A DNA stretch of 64,000 bases from a virus, in IMG/VR virus record IMGVR_UViG_3300042448_001704, positions 1 to 64,000 of that record; one strand, given 5' to 3'. Shown here piece after piece: positions 17,778 to 27,900 of this stretch (position 1 is its first letter; each line of letters starts with the position of its first letter). Under the pieces are notes generated by a model. That model was given only the letters and a program-made list of their open reading frames with translations. It was not told the origin of the DNA and did no database searches. Made by a program: the position numbers and the translations under genes.

Positions 17778-18914
17778 ATGCCAAGACAGAGAATGTTTCT
17801 AGATATGAGTTGCGTTGATGCGGCCCGTCAACGAATAAGGCACATATATGATACTTTTGATACTGTTTGCGTTCAGTTTTCTGGAGGAAAAGATAGCACA
17901 GCAGTGCTTTATTTGGCTAAAGAAGTTCATGAAGAAAGAGGACTCGGGCCAGTCAAAGTGATTTTCCGAGATGAAGAAATGGTAAGCCCTAAGGTTGTTG
18001 AGTTCGTAGAAAAAGTACGAGATTATGACTGGATTGACATGGAATGGTACTGCCTTCCGGCTGGTCAAGAAATTTGGATTTTGGGTCGCCGTGAATACTG
18101 CTTACTGTGGTCGCAAGCTCGGGCAGATAGAGGTCTTTTGGTTAGGGACATCCCTAAAGGTGCAATCACCGCTAAACACTTTGGCATTGATCCGTATTTT
18201 CCAGCGCCAGAAGGTCACGACTATTACACAATGCAGGGAAAAATGGGAAGAACTGCGTTTCTTAACGGTGTCCGTGCAAATGAGTCAATGATTAGATACA
18301 GATCGTGTGTTCAGAAACTCCACGAAAACTACATCGTTGCGCCTTTCAAGGTTAAGAAGTCAATACCTCTAAGGCTTGCAAAAGTAATTTACGACTGGAC
18401 AACTGATGATGTCTTGAAATTCATCACAGAAGAACACGGTGCTGAGTACTGCGAGTATTACGACCTTGCTTCACTTACTGGAAGCAATACGAGAATTGGA
18501 ATACCTTTGCATTCTGTAGCGATACGGAGAATTGGTGATGTTGTTTCAACTGAACCTGAATTTTATGACAAGCTTTTTGATTGTTTTCCACAAATAGATG
18601 CACAGCGTCGGTGGTGGCCTGAGTTCAACATTGAGAAACTTATCGCCTCTTACGCCAAAAATGGTTATGACGGGGTTCGTGATTGTATTGAGCAAAATAT
18701 GCTCACTCCTGGAATCAAAAATGCAGCGTATAAATTTGCTGGAGAATTTAGGAAAAAGCAAACTAATGATCCTTTTGGGTTTCCAACAGATCATTTGCTT
18801 CGCATTTTGTTGCTTAATGATTTTCAGGCAAACTCTCCTTCGCCTGTCGGTCCAGGAACAAGAGCGCACACGATGAGAATGATTGCTAATGAACAAATGG
18901 AAGAAAATTTATGA
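17778..18914 (+). CDS. PP-loop ATPase of the PAPS-reductase family, IbrA-like
   Basis: 378 residues. The PP-loop is FSGGKDSTAVLYLA (about residue 34). FRDEEMVSP and NGVRANESMIRYRS are the other conserved blocks of the IbrA type of phosphoadenosine-phosphosulfate reductase relatives. YDWTTDDVLKFI follows. Such enzymes adenylate or activate a substrate at the PP-loop; the substrate of IbrA relatives is not established. The next gene overlaps by 4 nt and encodes a ParB-like protein, giving the IbrA/IbrB gene pair known from Escherichia and from other phages. True sulfate assimilation is unlikely because no other pathway gene is present. Confidence 0.88.
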   Translation: MPRQRMFLDMSCVDAARQRIRHIYDTFDTVCVQFSGGKDSTAVLYLAKEVHEERGLGPVKVIFRDEEMVSPKVVEFVEKVRDYDWIDMEWYCLPAGQEIWILGRREYCLLWSQARADRGLLVRDIPKGAITAKHFGIDPYFPAPEGHDYYTMQGKMGRTAFLNGVRANESMIRYRSCVQKLHENYIVAPFKVKKSIPLRLAKVIYDWTTDDVLKFITEEHGAEYCEYYDLASLTGSNTRIGIPLHSVAIRRIGDVVSTEPEFYDKLFDCFPQIDAQRRWWPEFNIEKLIASYAKNGYDGVRDCIEQNMLTPGIKNAAYKFAGEFRKKQTNDPFGFPTDHLLRILLLNDFQANSPSPVGPGTRAHTMRMIANEQMEENL

Positions 18915-19456
18915 AAATTGTATTTATGTCTAACTCTGCTTTAAAGCCAGCTGATTGGCGAACAACTTATTTGTTAAAACCAGATTTTAATTTATTGCGT
19001 GAATCAATGATGGATTATGGGTGGGCGCAACCAATTGTCGTTCAGGAGAAAACTTCTACAATTATTGATGGTTTTCACAGATGGGCGATAGCTCAAGAAG
19101 ATAAGTTCATCAAGGTTCACGGAGATCAAGTTCCTGTTTATTTTAAAGACATTGATGATATTGATTCAATGATTATGCATATAAGACTCAACAGAGCAAG
19201 GGGTTCAATTCTTGCTAAAAAAATGTCAGACATAATTATTGATATTTGTGTAACTGGAAAATACGACACAGAAGAACTATTGACACTTTTGGGTCTCACC
19301 GACGATGAACTTGACTTAATGCTTGCGCCCAATTTAATTAAGCATCGCAAGGTTCCTGAGCATAAGTATTCACGAGCCTGGATTCCTATTGAGGCACCCA
19401 AGATTGATGAAAAAAATGTACCTAAATTTGAACGACCACCTAATTTAGATAGATAA
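18911..19456 (+). CDS. ParB-like protein, IbrB-like partner
   Basis: 181 residues, start overlapping the previous stop (ATGA). The ParB N-terminal core is seen as DYGWAQPIVVQEKTS then IIDGFHRWAIA (about residue 52), close to the DGxHR signature. VYFKDIDDID and IRLNRARG follow, matching the ParB/sulfiredoxin fold and its nucleotide-binding motif. It is not a partition protein: there is no ParA and no long DNA-binding region. Coupling to the PP-loop gene suggests that the two work on one substrate. Confidence 0.85.
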   Translation: MKIVFMSNSALKPADWRTTYLLKPDFNLLRESMMDYGWAQPIVVQEKTSTIIDGFHRWAIAQEDKFIKVHGDQVPVYFKDIDDIDSMIMHIRLNRARGSILAKKMSDIIIDICVTGKYDTEELLTLLGLTDDELDLMLAPNLIKHRKVPEHKYSRAWIPIEAPKIDEKNVPKFERPPNLDR

Positions 19457-19510
19457 ATACTTTACAGTCATTTTATGGTATCGTTGAGGCAAGTCCGATC
19501 GGAGGATTTT

Positions 19511-19771
19511 ATGCCCAACTCCACAATGACACGCGATATTGAGCTGTTCACACGTCCAGGCGGCGGAAGAGAACAAAGAATAATTGAGCGCCCTCTCTAC
19601 ATCAATGGACGGCGTGTTCCCGGAAACGCAGAAGCCTATAACCGTACCCCAGGTACTGCCCCAGGCCTAGTTGCCGCAAGACGAGCAGGCGAAATTGGCG
19701 GAAGACGAGGAAGACCAGGCCGTGGTGCCGCTGCAGGAGCAAGGGCTGCTGGTAGAGCAGTAAGAAGATAA
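19511..19771 (+). CDS. Small basic Arg/Gly/Ala-rich protein
   Basis: 86 residues from the ATG at 19511, directly after GGAGGATTTT, a strong ribosome site; an earlier start at 19475 lacks one. The C-terminal half is a run of Arg, Gly and Ala (GGRRGRPGRG). It is highly basic and probably binds DNA or RNA, or fills the head. It lies alone between the IbrAB pair and the neck genes. Confidence 0.6.
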   Translation: MPNSTMTRDIELFTRPGGGREQRIIERPLYINGRRVPGNAEAYNRTPGTAPGLVAARRAGEIGGRRGRPGRGAAAGARAAGRAVRR

Positions 19772-19812
19772 ACCTTCTCGGTTTATTTCTCCCCTTATTA
19801 AGGTAATTCATC

Positions 19813-20679
19813 ATGCTTGTAAGCGTTTCACAATTAGCAACATATATGGATATTCGGTTCAGTAACAGGCAGGAAACCGCCGCTGAATATGTCCTTGAAG
19901 GTCTACAAAGCGAACTTGAGTCCTACCTGCGTCGTCCTATAGAGCTAACGGATTTTGAAGAGACTTACGTTCTTGAATCAAACTTTGTTGGCGTACCGAT
20001 GTCGTCATTTTTCTCAAACGAAACCTCCGCATCAGATGACTCTATTGGGATGGTCACATACGCTCAACCTCCCCAGACTATCTATATTCGCAATTCTCCA
20101 ATTGTTTCAGTACAAAAAGTAACTGTTTCTAATCTGAATGAAACTGGTCGTCTTCTTGGCGAAGCAGTAATAAGAAATGCAAATATTACTTCGGTAACTG
20201 TTGCTGGAACAACTGTCACATATACGGCTTCTAACCACGGTTTTACTGTCGGGCAAAAAATTAAAGTGAGCGGTTTGAGTACTTCTGCTCTAAATCTTTC
20301 ATCTAATGTTATTTCTTCTGTTGCTACCAACACTTTCACGGTGACACAGAGTGGTCTTACTGCGGGAACTTTTGCTCAAACTGGAACGGTTGTTGCATTA
20401 GGTAATGATTACACCGTGAGAAGATTTGGAATTGACTGTTATCGTGGTTTTGCCAACGACATCATCACCATCTCCTACAGAGCAGGTTTAGCCGGAGATG
20501 GAATAAAGGTTTTTCAGTTAATGATATTAAGAGCAGCTTCAAGAGAAATGCAGAATATGCATGACGACGTGGTTGGTATTAAGGATTTGAATCCTCGTGA
20601 AGTTGCACTTCAGGAAACAGGATTTTTGGAAAAAGAACTTGCTGCGGTTAAAAGATGGCGAAGAACTAGGGTCGCATAA
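19813..20679 (+). CDS. Head-tail connector (adaptor) protein with inserted beta domain
   Basis: 288 residues. The N-terminal helical core (VSQLATYMDIRFSNRQ, VLEGLQSELESYLRRP) and the C-terminal helices (LMILRAASREMQNM, EKELAAVKRWRR) fit the gp6/Ad1-type connector. A beta-rich insert of about 75 residues lies between (TVAGTTVTYTASNHGFTVGQ, then TFTVTQSG). The position first in the tail-joining series supports the call. The protein closes the portal and links it to the tail. Confidence 0.75.
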   Translation: MLVSVSQLATYMDIRFSNRQETAAEYVLEGLQSELESYLRRPIELTDFEETYVLESNFVGVPMSSFFSNETSASDDSIGMVTYAQPPQTIYIRNSPIVSVQKVTVSNLNETGRLLGEAVIRNANITSVTVAGTTVTYTASNHGFTVGQKIKVSGLSTSALNLSSNVISSVATNTFTVTQSGLTAGTFAQTGTVVALGNDYTVRRFGIDCYRGFANDIITISYRAGLAGDGIKVFQLMILRAASREMQNMHDDVVGIKDLNPREVALQETGFLEKELAAVKRWRRTRVA

Positions 20680-21138
20680 ATGAGTCTTAGCATGAATATT
20701 TCTTGCAATGCGGATAACGCTATTAGGCGTATGGATCAAATGATTCGCAGATCTCAAGACTTTCGTCCAGTATTTGGTTGGGCAAAAGGTTATCTAAAAA
20801 GAGCAAACGCCTTAAACTTCACTACTTCAGGACTCATGGTCGGTGGATGGGATCCTCTAGATGCTCGCTACGCCGCTTGGAAGGGCGTTCGTTATCCAGG
20901 AAAGCCAATACTTCAGCAGTCAGGGGCACTTTTCAAGAGCCTTTCTGACCTCAATGGCCCAGAGAACCATATTGGTTTTACCAGAGCTGAATTTGGAACC
21001 TCGGTTGAGTACGCAAAATTCCACCAATATGGAACATCAAAAATGGCTAAGCGTCAAGTAGTTTTTGAACCACCGTTTTTTGCAAAAATGCTAGGAATGA
21101 AAACACGTGAACATGTCGTGGGAAATGATATTTCATAA
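20680..21138 (+). CDS. Neck/tail-completion protein, Mu gpG or virion morphogenesis type
   Basis: 152 residues. It shows the family pattern: WDPLDARYAAWK, LQQSGALFKSL, then FGTSVEYAKFHQYGT, ending near the common basic PFF.KML region. These proteins complete the tail top or the head-tail joint. The start abuts the connector stop directly and the stop overlaps the next start (TAATG). Confidence 0.82.
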   Translation: MSLSMNISCNADNAIRRMDQMIRRSQDFRPVFGWAKGYLKRANALNFTTSGLMVGGWDPLDARYAAWKGVRYPGKPILQQSGALFKSLSDLNGPENHIGFTRAEFGTSVEYAKFHQYGTSKMAKRQVVFEPPFFAKMLGMKTREHVVGNDIS

Positions 21139-21737
21139 TGACTGATTACTTAATGCAGGGACCACAGTTCGCTAAGCAATATGTGAGCGATTATCTCAAA
21201 GCTGACATTCCTGGAAGAATGCTTAGGTACAGAAATGGTTGGGATTTGGATGACGAAACCCTCCCCGATCCGCTTCTCTATCTTTCCCACGAACCTATAG
21301 CCCTTGATCATTGGCCAACTTTGATTACGGTATCAATTTCAGCCAATAGGTTTGACCAGTCTGGTTTTACATATACAGGCGATGCTGTTTACCGTGTCAC
21401 ATATTCTATGCGTACTTATGTTTGGACTAGAAGTGATAGTTCTGAAGAAGTAACGTTAATGAGAGACAGGCTTACGACGGTGGTTCGTTCTGCGCTTCTT
21501 GATGTTCCTTCGTTGCAAACGTTAAACGACGCAAATGGAGACTACGAAGCCTATATTGATTCGTCTAGTATTACTGAGGAATTTTCTGATTTAACTATGT
21601 TAAAAGGCGACCGGGTTCTTGCAGGTGCTTATATAGGGTATGATTTAGTAATCAATGAAATTGTTTATCGCCAGCAAATTGCAATGGTAGACACTTATGA
21701 AATTGAGATGCTAGACATGGATCCAAGCGAAGGTTGA
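21138..21737 (+). CDS. Putative tail terminator/completion protein
   Basis: 199 residues. It starts on TAATG overlap after the neck gene. The position (neck, this, small acidic, sheath) and alpha-beta pattern, with LITVSISANRFDQSG, VTYSMRTYVW and MRDRLTTVVRSALLD, match tail-terminator proteins that cap the tail. Sequence identity to a named family is weak by eye. Confidence 0.6.
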   Translation: MTDYLMQGPQFAKQYVSDYLKADIPGRMLRYRNGWDLDDETLPDPLLYLSHEPIALDHWPTLITVSISANRFDQSGFTYTGDAVYRVTYSMRTYVWTRSDSSEEVTLMRDRLTTVVRSALLDVPSLQTLNDANGDYEAYIDSSSITEEFSDLTMLKGDRVLAGAYIGYDLVINEIVYRQQIAMVDTYEIEMLDMDPSEG

Positions 21738-21749
21738 TTGGGAAAACTT

Positions 21750-22103
21750 ATGAATACATATCAAGAATATGAAGGAAAACTAGTCACCCTTCTTAATGGT
21801 TCAATCAGTTCAACCTCATACAACGAAGCAGGAGATCGCCTAGATAACGGCAAAAGTGTTTCTGTTGAGTGGAATCCAGTAGCCTTAGCCAATGTGCGAA
21901 AAGGCCATTTAGTCGTTGTTGATGTTGTTATTGAGCAAGAAACAGACACAAAATCAACAAAAAAAACATCTTCAAAAAAATCTACTGAAGTTACAGAAGA
22001 GCCGATTCAAGAACAAACCACACCTGTTGAAGAAACAAAAGAGGAAATTGTTGAAGAAGTAAGTTCTGATACTACAGAAGTTCCTGAAGAATCGGTTGAA
22101 TAA
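21750..22103 (+). CDS. Small acidic-tailed tail-module protein
   Basis: 117 residues from the ATG at 21750, preceded by GGGAAA; a TTG 12 nt earlier is the alternative. The N-terminal 60 residues look folded (YEGKLVTLLNGSISSTSY, WNPVALANVRKGH). The rest is a Glu/Thr/Lys-rich disordered tail. Function unknown. Confidence 0.6.
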   Translation: MNTYQEYEGKLVTLLNGSISSTSYNEAGDRLDNGKSVSVEWNPVALANVRKGHLVVVDVVIEQETDTKSTKKTSSKKSTEVTEEPIQEQTTPVEETKEEIVEEVSSDTTEVPEESVE

Positions 22104-22104
22104 A

Positions 22105-22112
22105 TGTATACT
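22105..22112 (+). promoter_or_regulatory. Candidate extended -10 promoter TGTATACT before the sheath gene
   Basis: TGTATACT lies 61 nt upstream of the sheath start in a gap of 69 nt. The same octamer occurs before the fibre operon at 33645. No clear -35 box is seen. The sheath start itself has GGAGG. Confidence 0.45.
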
Positions 22113-22172
22113 CGCAGTAAGGACTGACGAGGCCAATTTAATCGTCCAAACATAATTTACGGAGGATGGCGG

Positions 22173-23651
22173 ATGCCCGGAGTAACAATCAACACAGCAA
22201 TCAGAACAGGTGCTTCGGCATCTACCACTGCACCAGGGGCAACATTTTTTGTTGTTGGTGAAGCGGAACGCGGTTCAGATACTTTTGCTGTTGCATGTAC
22301 AAGTATTGACGACTACACGACCGCTTTTGGCGATTTCGTATCTGGTAAGTATCTTTACCAAAGTGTTTACACATTTTTTGAAGAGGGTGGCTCTCTTTGT
22401 TATGTAGCAAGAGCTACTAAGAGCACTGGTTCAAACGCCAAAGCTTCTTTGGGTTTGATTTCCACAGGATCTACTGTTGCAGTAACACTCACTGCGGCTG
22501 GTCGCGGCGACTGGGGCGAGAATATCACTGTTACTGTAAGCGCGGCTGTTTCTGGTGTTTACACATTTACCATCTTGTATGAAGGTGAATCAATCTTCAC
22601 TGGTGGATATGAAAACTCTGGAGCTTTTGTTGATGCAGTCAACAACAGTGCTGTTCTTAAAAACTACGTAACAGCAGCCACCACGAATCGTGCAAATACC
22701 GCTTTTGTTACTGTTTCTACAGCCGCTGCGCTTGCTAACGCAGGAACTGACGGTGCCGCCACAACAGCAGATTTTATTTCTGCTCTTGCTCTTTTCACAG
22801 AAGATCTTGGCACTGGTTGTGTAGCCATTCCTGGTGTGGTTGATACCGCAACTTCAACAACACGTGAAACAGATTTCTGGAACCCTATCAAGACACATTG
22901 TGTGGCAAACAACAGAGTTGCTCTTCTTTCGTTTGAAGAAACAGACGATGCAAGTACTGTTGCCACGATGTCAACTGGTTATGTGGGTGACGATCATGAG
23001 TACCTTGCGATGTACTATCCGTGGATCACGATTCCTTATCTTGGTAACTCGATTAGTATCTCTCCAGAAGCATATGTTGCGGCTGCTCGTTCAAAAACTG
23101 TTACCGCAACTGGAACTTGGGAAGCTTACGCAGGTGAAGTTACAATTCCGAAATTTGTTAATGGAGTTGTAACCGTTGTCGGCAGAACAACCGGTGATAC
23201 TCTTGATGCTGCTTATGTTAATGCAATCAGAATCATTAACGGCGATGTAAGAGTTTACGGTGCTCGTTCTCACTCAACGAATGTTGCTCAGTTCAGATTT
23301 ATTACAAATAGAGACACAATCAACTACATCGTTGACAGATGTGAGCTTCAACTTGAATCACTCATCTTTTCTTCTATCAATGGAAGACAGACACTTTACG
23401 GCAACATTGAATCAGCAATTCAAGGAGTTCTTGAACCAATCAGACTTTCTGGTGGTTTCTACGAAGGATTTGATTCTCGTGGACGTCGTACAGACTATGG
23501 TTACACCATTGCGGTTAATGATACAATGAACCCGGTTTCACAACTCCAAACAGGTCTTATCAAAGCCCAAGTTGGAGTTCGTATCTCAAGTGTTGGTGAC
23601 AAAATCACTGTAAACATCATCAAGTCAAACCTGACAACTAACCTCGCCTAA
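22173..23651 (+). CDS. Tail sheath protein
   Basis: 492 residues. The N-terminus has the sheath pattern (PGVTINTA...TAPGATFFVVGEAERGSDTFAVACTS split over the first 45 residues) followed by DYTTAFGDF and VYTFFEEGGSLCYVARA. The C-terminus has DTINYIVDRCELQLESLIF, NIESAIQGVLEPI and the final IKAQVGVRISSVGDKITVNI. It forms the contractile outer tube, which makes this a myovirus-type phage. A strong GGAGG ribosome site and its own candidate promoter fit its high expression. Confidence 0.95.
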   Translation: MPGVTINTAIRTGASASTTAPGATFFVVGEAERGSDTFAVACTSIDDYTTAFGDFVSGKYLYQSVYTFFEEGGSLCYVARATKSTGSNAKASLGLISTGSTVAVTLTAAGRGDWGENITVTVSAAVSGVYTFTILYEGESIFTGGYENSGAFVDAVNNSAVLKNYVTAATTNRANTAFVTVSTAAALANAGTDGAATTADFISALALFTEDLGTGCVAIPGVVDTATSTTRETDFWNPIKTHCVANNRVALLSFEETDDASTVATMSTGYVGDDHEYLAMYYPWITIPYLGNSISISPEAYVAAARSKTVTATGTWEAYAGEVTIPKFVNGVVTVVGRTTGDTLDAAYVNAIRIINGDVRVYGARSHSTNVAQFRFITNRDTINYIVDRCELQLESLIFSSINGRQTLYGNIESAIQGVLEPIRLSGGFYEGFDSRGRRTDYGYTIAVNDTMNPVSQLQTGLIKAQVGVRISSVGDKITVNIIKSNLTTNLA

Positions 23652-23665
23652 GACGGAGAACCACC

Positions 23666-24187
23666 ATGACATCAAACTCTAGCGGAACTGCATACAACAT
23701 TAGAAATAATGCTGCAAAGATAGCTCCACAACGCCAAATTGTTGCTTCTATTAGCCCGTCACCTAATCAGGCAGACACAACGCTTGGGGAGATGCCAACA
23801 TTTGCTGAGTTTTTTGCTCAAGTATCTGGCGGTGAAATTCAAGCACAGGTTGAGAAGGTGTACCACGGTGGGTCAAAGTGGCCATCCATTGTTACGGCTC
23901 CAGCAGAAGTAGGAGACATAACTCTCACTAACTACGCAGTTGCGGATACTGTCTTTATTGCAAACATGCAATTACTCCGTCAGCTTGTTGGAAGAATTTA
24001 TTACGACATCACTGTCAAGGTACTGAACACTGGTATTGCATTGGTTGGAAACGACAGATTCTATGGTCAGGCTCTTTTGGTCGGTCTTACAGAACCAGAC
24101 GGCGATGCTTCAAGCGGAACCCCTGCCACTTTTGGTCTGACTTTCATGATCTCTTCAGTTGCGGTTCCAACGACTGCACCAGCATAA
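23666..24187 (+). CDS. Tail tube protein
   Basis: 173 residues, directly after the sheath with GGAG upstream. The pattern FAQVSGGEIQAQVEKVYHGGSKWPSIV, then VGDITLTNYAV and a C-terminal QALLVGLTEPDGD...ATFGLTFMISSV matches myovirus tube proteins. It forms the inner tube polymerised along the tape measure. Confidence 0.9.
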   Translation: MTSNSSGTAYNIRNNAAKIAPQRQIVASISPSPNQADTTLGEMPTFAEFFAQVSGGEIQAQVEKVYHGGSKWPSIVTAPAEVGDITLTNYAVADTVFIANMQLLRQLVGRIYYDITVKVLNTGIALVGNDRFYGQALLVGLTEPDGDASSGTPATFGLTFMISSVAVPTTAPA

Positions 24188-24207
24188 TTAAATTTTGATA
24201 GTTCCGG

Positions 24208-24750
24208 TTGTTACAAACCGGCCATGATAATGTCACTTTCATGGATACACCTTTCACAATCATGCCAGCAGACGACACCCCCGGTGCGTCAAATGAGCCA
24301 ACAATCCTTGCGCAACTCAAAAAAGTTATTGAAGGAAGCGTAAAGCGTCCTGATATCTTTGTTGAAGTTCCAGAGCGACCCGGCGTTACCGTCCGCGTTT
24401 CACCCAACGTTACTCAGCATCAGTTGAAGTCTTGGAGAAAAAACGCAGGAGAAGAAAGCAAATCAGGGATGGACACCCTCAAGTTTGCTTGCTCAGTTAT
24501 CGGCCATACAACCACAGGTATCGCATTTAATGGCGAAATAGTTACTGATGGCAACGGTTATGAAGTCAACTTTGCTTCTCCAGAAATCCTTGAAATGACC
24601 AAGACGACACGCGCTCTTCCTGATTGTGTTCGTGCCTTCTTTGGTCTTGAACCCCATGTTGAAGCTGCTGCGGTGGCAATCATGGAAGCATCTGGATATG
24701 GGGACTCGGTGGAAACTATGGACCCTACGAAGGGGTCATCCAATTCTTAA
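24208..24750 (+). CDS. Tail assembly chaperone, upstream frame
   Basis: The frame is open from a TTG at 24208; an ATG at 24241 (protein start MDTPFTIMPADD) is my preferred start, giving 169 residues. Neither has a strong ribosome site. The order tube, this gene, tape measure and the pattern RVSPNVTQHQLKSWRKNAGE, LALPDCVRAFFGLEPHV-like end are those of the G/gpE-type chaperone. It coats the tape measure before tube assembly. A second open frame continues past its stop (see next entry). Confidence 0.8.
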   Translation: MLQTGHDNVTFMDTPFTIMPADDTPGASNEPTILAQLKKVIEGSVKRPDIFVEVPERPGVTVRVSPNVTQHQLKSWRKNAGEESKSGMDTLKFACSVIGHTTTGIAFNGEIVTDGNGYEVNFASPEILEMTKTTRALPDCVRAFFGLEPHVEAAAVAIMEASGYGDSVETMDPTKGSSNS

Positions 24751-24908
24751 CTGAAGATGTGCGGGTAATTTCTGCCGCACGCTTAGGTGAATTGTTTGGT
24801 ACTGACCCCATCAGAATCCTTGATGGTGATGATACGGAGTGGTTGATAAGAGTAGCGTGTGCTAAAGTTATTGGAGATGATAGAGAGCGCGCTTCTAAGG
24901 AGAAGTAG
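24729..24908 (+). CDS. Downstream frame of the tail assembly chaperone, reached by -1 frameshift
   Basis: The -1 frame is open across the end of the chaperone gene (GYGPYEGVIQFLTEDVRV around 24720-24770) to TAG at 24906-24908. It has no start codon or ribosome site of its own. It encodes a domain with ISAARLGELFGTDPIRIL and TEWLIRVACAKVIGDD, which resembles second-frame chaperone domains (gpGT-like). Candidate slip points are the G-runs at 24700-24703 and GAAGGGG at 24729-24735. Neither is a canonical heptamer, so the exact site is unknown. The start coordinate given is nominal. Confidence 0.65.
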   Translation, partial: EGVIQFLTEDVRVISAARLGELFGTDPIRILDGDDTEWLIRVACAKVIGDDRERASKEK

Positions 24909-24945
24909 TTAAAACTCGTATTATATTTAATACTTCGGAGTGCAT

Positions 24946-27900
24946 ATGGCTGAGAATGTCACAATTAAAATTGACGTTGATGCCGATATTGCCAGTATCA
25001 CCGCAGTACGCGCAGCTCTTAACGCAATGTGCAGTGAAGTTGATGACTGCACCAAAACGATGGATAAACATCGTAAGAAGATGGATGAAGTTACATCCAC
25101 TCACGACACTCTTGAAAAAGGCACAAACAAAAACAGCAAGGCGCTAAATAGTCATTCTGGTGCAACTAAGAATGCGACTAAAAATCAGGATAGTTTTCTG
25201 AAAAAACTTTTTCATGTTAACGACGCAACCAAGACCCTTCTGGGCGGATTGCACAAACTCATAAAATTTGGCATTAAACCAATGGCTATTGAAATGGCCG
25301 CTGCAGCGCTTGCTATTGGGGCGTCGGCACTATTGTTTAAGTCGGGCGCAGCGGTCGCTAAAGGGTATCAATTAGCTCTATCAGGTGTTGCTTATGCAAT
25401 AGTTGCGGCAACGGCTGCTTTTGCCACATTCTTAGCAGCTCAGAGAGAGTTTGCGTCAACTTCTTTTGCTCCAATGTTTGCTGATGGGGCAACAAATACA
25501 GCCAGTAGTGTTGAGGCTGCTTCTTCCGCAATGAAGATGTTTGTGGATGATGCTCAATTAGCAGTACTTGGATCAAAGTCGCTTACCGCAGCCTTCTCAA
25601 CCCTCTCCAAGCAGGGACCTGTCACTGGTAAAACAACCGCAGCTTTTAGAGCCTTAGCGGATGTTACAAGCGGTATGGGAGGGGACATAGGCAAGAACTC
25701 AGAAGAACTAGCAAAGTTTATGGCTGAGTACCAAAAGCGCGGAACATTTGGTTCCAAAGTTCAACAAGCCGGTAAAGCGCTTGGCCCAGAGTTCACGAAA
25801 ATACTTAAAGAAGCAAACGCTCAGGGAATCAACACTTATGACAAGTTTGCTGAAGCTGCTGTTAACGGAACACTAGGAGATACTTTCAAAAAGTACTCTG
25901 GTCAACTTGGAAACATGAACAACACGCTTGTTGGTCAAGCAAAGGGTGCCTTGAGTGAAATCAAGGGAATGTTTGTTGAAATGGGTGAACCTCTTCTCGG
26001 GCCGGTCAAGCAAATTTTCCAACAAATGACGGGCGACATAAGAGTCTTGTTCATGCGCATCAATGCCGAAATGGGTGGCGTAGTAAATGGCGGAACGCTT
26101 CAGAAACTTGCCGATGGTTTTGGAAAAATAACCAATGCTATTGGAAGACTAATTGAGACACGTGTTCCTGACGCTACGAATGCTCTTGGAAGATTGAGTG
26201 ATGGTTGGAAAACCTTTAGTAACTTAGCCAGTAGAATAGTAGAATGGTTGCGTCCTTTGCAGGATGCTGCTTCTGGTATCTGGAAAGCTCTTTTACCCGC
26301 TTTGCGCGCTGTTGCTTCAAGCTTTGGTGGAACCGTTGATCAGATTGCCATGTTCTTTACTGACAAATCGTTTTTAGACAATTTAACAAAATTTTCTATG
26401 GCATTTGCCGAAGTTTATTTGGCACTTTCTGATATTGGAACACAAATAAAAGACGCCTTTGTTAAAGCTCTTCCAGTTATGACTATTGTTGCAAAAGTAG
26501 TTGCTGCAATTCTTACAGCAATGGGAGCGCTGCTTTCCCTAACAAACAAACTCCCTGGAGCTCTTGGTGGTATAGCAACATTAGGCGCTGCTTTTATCGG
26601 TATGAGGGCGCTCAAAATGGGCGGGGCACAAGTTAAAGGAAAAGTTGGTGGAGCACTCAATGCTGGCGCTTCAAAACTAACTGGCGGTACAGGTGCCATG
26701 CCTGGCGTTGCTTCTTCCACGGGCACAATGAATGTCACGGCTGGTTCTGTGTATGTAAATGGAACAGGAGTCACTGGAGGCGCAGCGGGGACTGTTGCGA
26801 ATACAGCAGCGACACGTGCAATAGGTGGTGCTGGTGCTGCTGGACGAATGAGTATGGGTCAGCGATTTGGTAACTATAGATCAAGAGTTGGTGGTGAATT
26901 TCAAAGAATTAGAGGAGGAATAGGACAGATTGCTTCACCTAGCAATGGATTGAACCGACGTGCAAATTTTGGGAACATGTTTTTTCCACCTACTACAACT
27001 CCAGGTCTTGGAGCCAGCGCAACAGGATCTTTAAATTATGGACAAAGAGCCGCTAATGCTTTTCAGGGTTCTCGCTATGGTGGAGCAAGCATAACTCAAT
27101 CTTTAAAAAATTCCCGAAAAGCTGTAGGTAGACAGTTCGCAGCATCTGGCGGCATGGGCAATGTGGCAAGTAAGGTTGGCAATATTGCAGGAAACCCAAT
27201 GGCGCTGATGATGGGCGGTCAAGCAATAAGCGGTCTTGATGTCGGTGGAAAACAAGGAAACGCTGTTACTGGTTCTGCTGGCAGTGCAATGCAGATGGCG
27301 GGTATGGCAAAAATGATGGGTGCTTCTGGTCCAGCTGCAGCGATACTTGCTGGTGGAACCGCTGCTTGGAAACTTGGTGGAGCGGTTTCTGCTGGAATGT
27401 TCGGAAACAGCGACAGCAATGTTGCAAAAGCCGGAGGAGGACTTGCTGGTGCAGCCACTGGTGCGGCAATTGGTGCAACTATCGGAAGTGCGGTTCCTGT
27501 TTTAGGAACAGCCCTTGGTGCGGCTCTCGGTGGTGCTATTGGTTTTGCGGCAGGAGTTTGGAACGCTGGAAAATACAACAAGCAAGCACGTTCAGCAGCT
27601 AAAGAATTTATTGCTGGTTATGCAACACGCCTAGATGATGCCATGAGTGCTGGCGACCTTGAAGGTGTTCAGTCTGCTGTTGACAATGTTTACGCAGATG
27701 CCGCTGCTGCTGGCAAAGGAAACATTGATGTTTACAACAAGGAAATTGAAAAGCGCAAAAAAGAAATTGATGCACTAAGCAAAGGCGCATCTAATTATTC
27801 TAAAAATGCTGGATTGTTTCAAATAGTATTTGGTGCCGACGCAAAAGAAATGGTAAAGATTGCGAACAAGGCCGGTGTTGGGATAGATGGTCTCAAAAAA

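Noticed and set aside
17778-18914. Considered as an assimilatory PAPS reductase
   Set aside because: No sulfate-assimilation partner genes are present, and the coupled ParB-like gene fits the IbrA/IbrB pair instead.
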